DNA from: Verrucomicrobiales bacterium
GTDB lineage: Bacteria; Verrucomicrobiota; Verrucomicrobiia; Verrucomicrobiales; DEV007
Assembly: GCA_023253615.1 (NCBI GenBank)
Contig: JALRFZ010000177.1
Span: forward strand, 1 to 6,865
Reading direction: 5' to 3'
DNA: 6,865 nt
Shown: piece by piece, positions 5,525 to 6,865 of the stretch
How positions within the stretch are numbered: the stretch's first letter is position 1
Layout of the letters: every line of letters starts with the position of its first letter
The notes under the pieces: generated by a model
The model's database searches: none
What the model saw: only the letters and a program-made list of their open reading frames with translations
Told to the model about the DNA's origin: nothing
Program-made: the position numbers and the translations under genes

Positions 5525-6865
5525 ATGCTCACCCGACGCCATTTTCTCGAACGCGGTTACGGACTCGGCGGCATCGCCTTGGCCACGCTCCTGCAGGAAC
5601 AGGGTCTGCTCGCCAACCCAACCCTGTCAGGTGACGCCCATCAGTCCTACGACAACCTGCCCAAGGCCCCGCCGAGCTTCGGCAAGGCGAAGGCGATGAT
5701 CTCGATGTTCATGCAGGGAGGCCCAAGCCACATCGACCTTTTTGATCCCAAGCCCGAGCTGAACCGCCTCGACGGGAAGGACTTCCCCGGCGAGGTGAAA
5801 TACGACGACGCCGCCGGCGCGAGCCGCGAGGTGATGGGCTGCCCGTGGAAATTCTCGAAGCACGGCGAGAGCGGGATGGACTTCAGCGAACTCGTCCCGA
5901 ACATGGCGGGGATCGCGGACGACATCACGATGATCCGCTCGATGCACACCGGGGTCAACAACCACGGCCAGTCCATCAACGCGCTGCACAACGGCTCGAT
6001 CCTGACGGGACGTCCGACCCTCGGCAGTTGGGTCACCTACGGGCTCGGGTCGGAGAACCAGAACCTGCCCGCCTACGTCGCGCTGACCGATCCGCGCGGC
6101 CTTCCGGTGCTGGGCGTCGACAATTTCACGAACGGCTGGCTGCCCTCCGTCTACCAGGGCACCGTGATCCGGCCGAAGGAACCCCGCATTCTCAATCTCG
6201 ATCCGCCCATGTCCCTGAAAGGCGCGGCGCAGGAGCGATACCTCGACTTCGTCGGCGGCTTGAACCGGCGGCACCTCGAAGAACGCCCCGGCGAGACCGA
6301 GTTGGAGGCCCGTATCCAGAGTTTCGAACTCGCCGCCCGCATGCAAGTCGCGGCGAAGGAGGCGCTCGACCTCTCGCAGGAGAGCGAGGCGACCAAGGCC
6401 ATGTATGGCATCGGCGTGAAGGAGACCGACGACTTCGGTACCCGCTGTCTCATCGCCCGAAGACTCATCGAGCGCGGGGTGCGATTTGTCTCGGTCTTCA
6501 CCGGCAACCAGACCTGGGACAACCACACGAACATCCTCACAAGCCTGCCGGCCGCCTGCGTCTACGTCGACAAACCGGCCGCGGCGCTGGTGCGCGATCT
6601 GAAACAGCGCGGTCTCCTCGATTCCACCATCGTCCACTGGGGCGGGGAAATGGGGCGTCTCCCGGTGATCCAGAACCGCGCCGGAGCGGCCAAGGGCGAC
6701 CGCAAGTCGGTCGGTCGCGATCACAACACCTACGGCTTCAGCATGTGGGTGGCTGGCGGCGGTTTCAAGCGCGGCTATGTCCACGGCGAGACCGACGAGT
6801 GGAGTCACAAGGCCGTCATCGACGAGGTGCGTCACTTCGACTGGCATGCGACCCTGTTGAAGGCC
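5525..6865 (+). CDS. DUF1501 protein with twin-arginine signal (3' end cut by window)
   Basis: The frame is open for 447 codons from the ATG at 5525 to the window edge with no stop, so the C-terminus is missing, probably by a few tens of residues. The N-terminus has a twin-arginine motif, TRRHFLE (3-9), and a hydrophobic stretch (about 11-23), indicating Tat export in a folded, possibly metal-loaded state. Family signatures are FMQGGPSHIDLFDPKPELN (62-80), NNHGQS (145-150), WDNH (331-334), HWGGEMGRLP (371-380), GRDHNTYGFSMWVAGGG (397-413) and DWHATLL (439-445). DUF1501 is related to the alkaline phosphatase/sulfatase fold; the conserved His, Asp and Glu residues suggest a metal site, but no substrate is known. 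The ATG is preferred because the Tat signal begins there and an in-frame TGA lies upstream at 5483-5485 with no other ATG between. No Shine-Dalgarno sequence is present; the leader is C/T-rich. It is probably co-transcribed with the PSCyt1 gene upstream. Confidence 0.93.
   Translation, partial: MLTRRHFLERGYGLGGIALATLLQEQGLLANPTLSGDAHQSYDNLPKAPPSFGKAKAMISMFMQGGPSHIDLFDPKPELNRLDGKDFPGEVKYDDAAGASREVMGCPWKFSKHGESGMDFSELVPNMAGIADDITMIRSMHTGVNNHGQSINALHNGSILTGRPTLGSWVTYGLGSENQNLPAYVALTDPRGLPVLGVDNFTNGWLPSVYQGTVIRPKEPRILNLDPPMSLKGAAQERYLDFVGGLNRRHLEERPGETELEARIQSFELAARMQVAAKEALDLSQESEATKAMYGIGVKETDDFGTRCLIARRLIERGVRFVSVFTGNQTWDNHTNILTSLPAACVYVDKPAAALVRDLKQRGLLDSTIVHWGGEMGRLPVIQNRAGAAKGDRKSVGRDHNTYGFSMWVAGGGFKRGYVHGETDEWSHKAVIDEVRHFDWHATLLKA

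Noticed and set aside
3358..6847. Long minus-strand open frames opposite the PSCyt1 and DUF1501 genes (3358-4116, 4372-5532, 5627-6847)
   Set aside because: They are Arg/Val/Gly/Asp-rich shadow translations of conserved plus-strand genes with strong family motifs, and two of them also run across gene or repeat boundaries.

Overview
The window looks like chromosomal DNA of a high-GC bacterium from the Planctomycetes-Verrucomicrobia group, most likely a verrucomicrobium. The basis is the paired PSCyt1/DUF1549/DUF1553 and DUF1501 genes, which are greatly expanded in those phyla, together with the style of the S21 protein. This placement is inference; there is no rRNA in the window to fix it. Codons end overwhelmingly in G or C. 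I see no tRNA, rRNA, CRISPR array, insertion sequence or transposase.

Layout. The 3' tail of an unrecognised plus-strand gene ends at 114 and faces rpsU (204-437, minus strand) across a hairpin with U-tracts on both sides, which should terminate transcription from both directions. rpsU has a good sigma70-type promoter of its own at 505-533. Upstream of it, on the same strand, lies a complete acetyl-CoA synthetase gene, acs (574-2520). A 174-base region (2521-2694) separates acs from a divergent plus-strand pair: an exported cytochrome-like PSCyt1-DUF1549-DUF1553 protein (2695-5385) and a Tat-type DUF1501 protein (5525 to the window edge, C-terminus missing). The pair is a recurrent but functionally uncharacterised unit in these phyla.

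The least ordinary material is two short structured repeats in the plus-strand unit. One, at 3299-3370, is an inverted array of degenerate 7-base units lying in frame inside the DUF1549 coding region and supplying about 23 residues of the protein. The other, at about 5401-5496, is an inverted array of degenerate 10-base units filling most of the gap between the two genes. They share an architecture (two arms of short tandem units facing each other across a small centre) but differ in unit and period.

Expression signals. None of the four visible start codons has a convincing Shine-Dalgarno sequence, and three are directly preceded by CCC. The DUF1549/DUF1553 gene has a candidate promoter whose -10 box lies only 8 bases before the ATG, which would predict a leaderless or nearly leaderless mRNA. 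I found no evidence of a wholly new multi-gene system. The repeat elements and the uncharacterised exported pair are the parts that merit follow-up.
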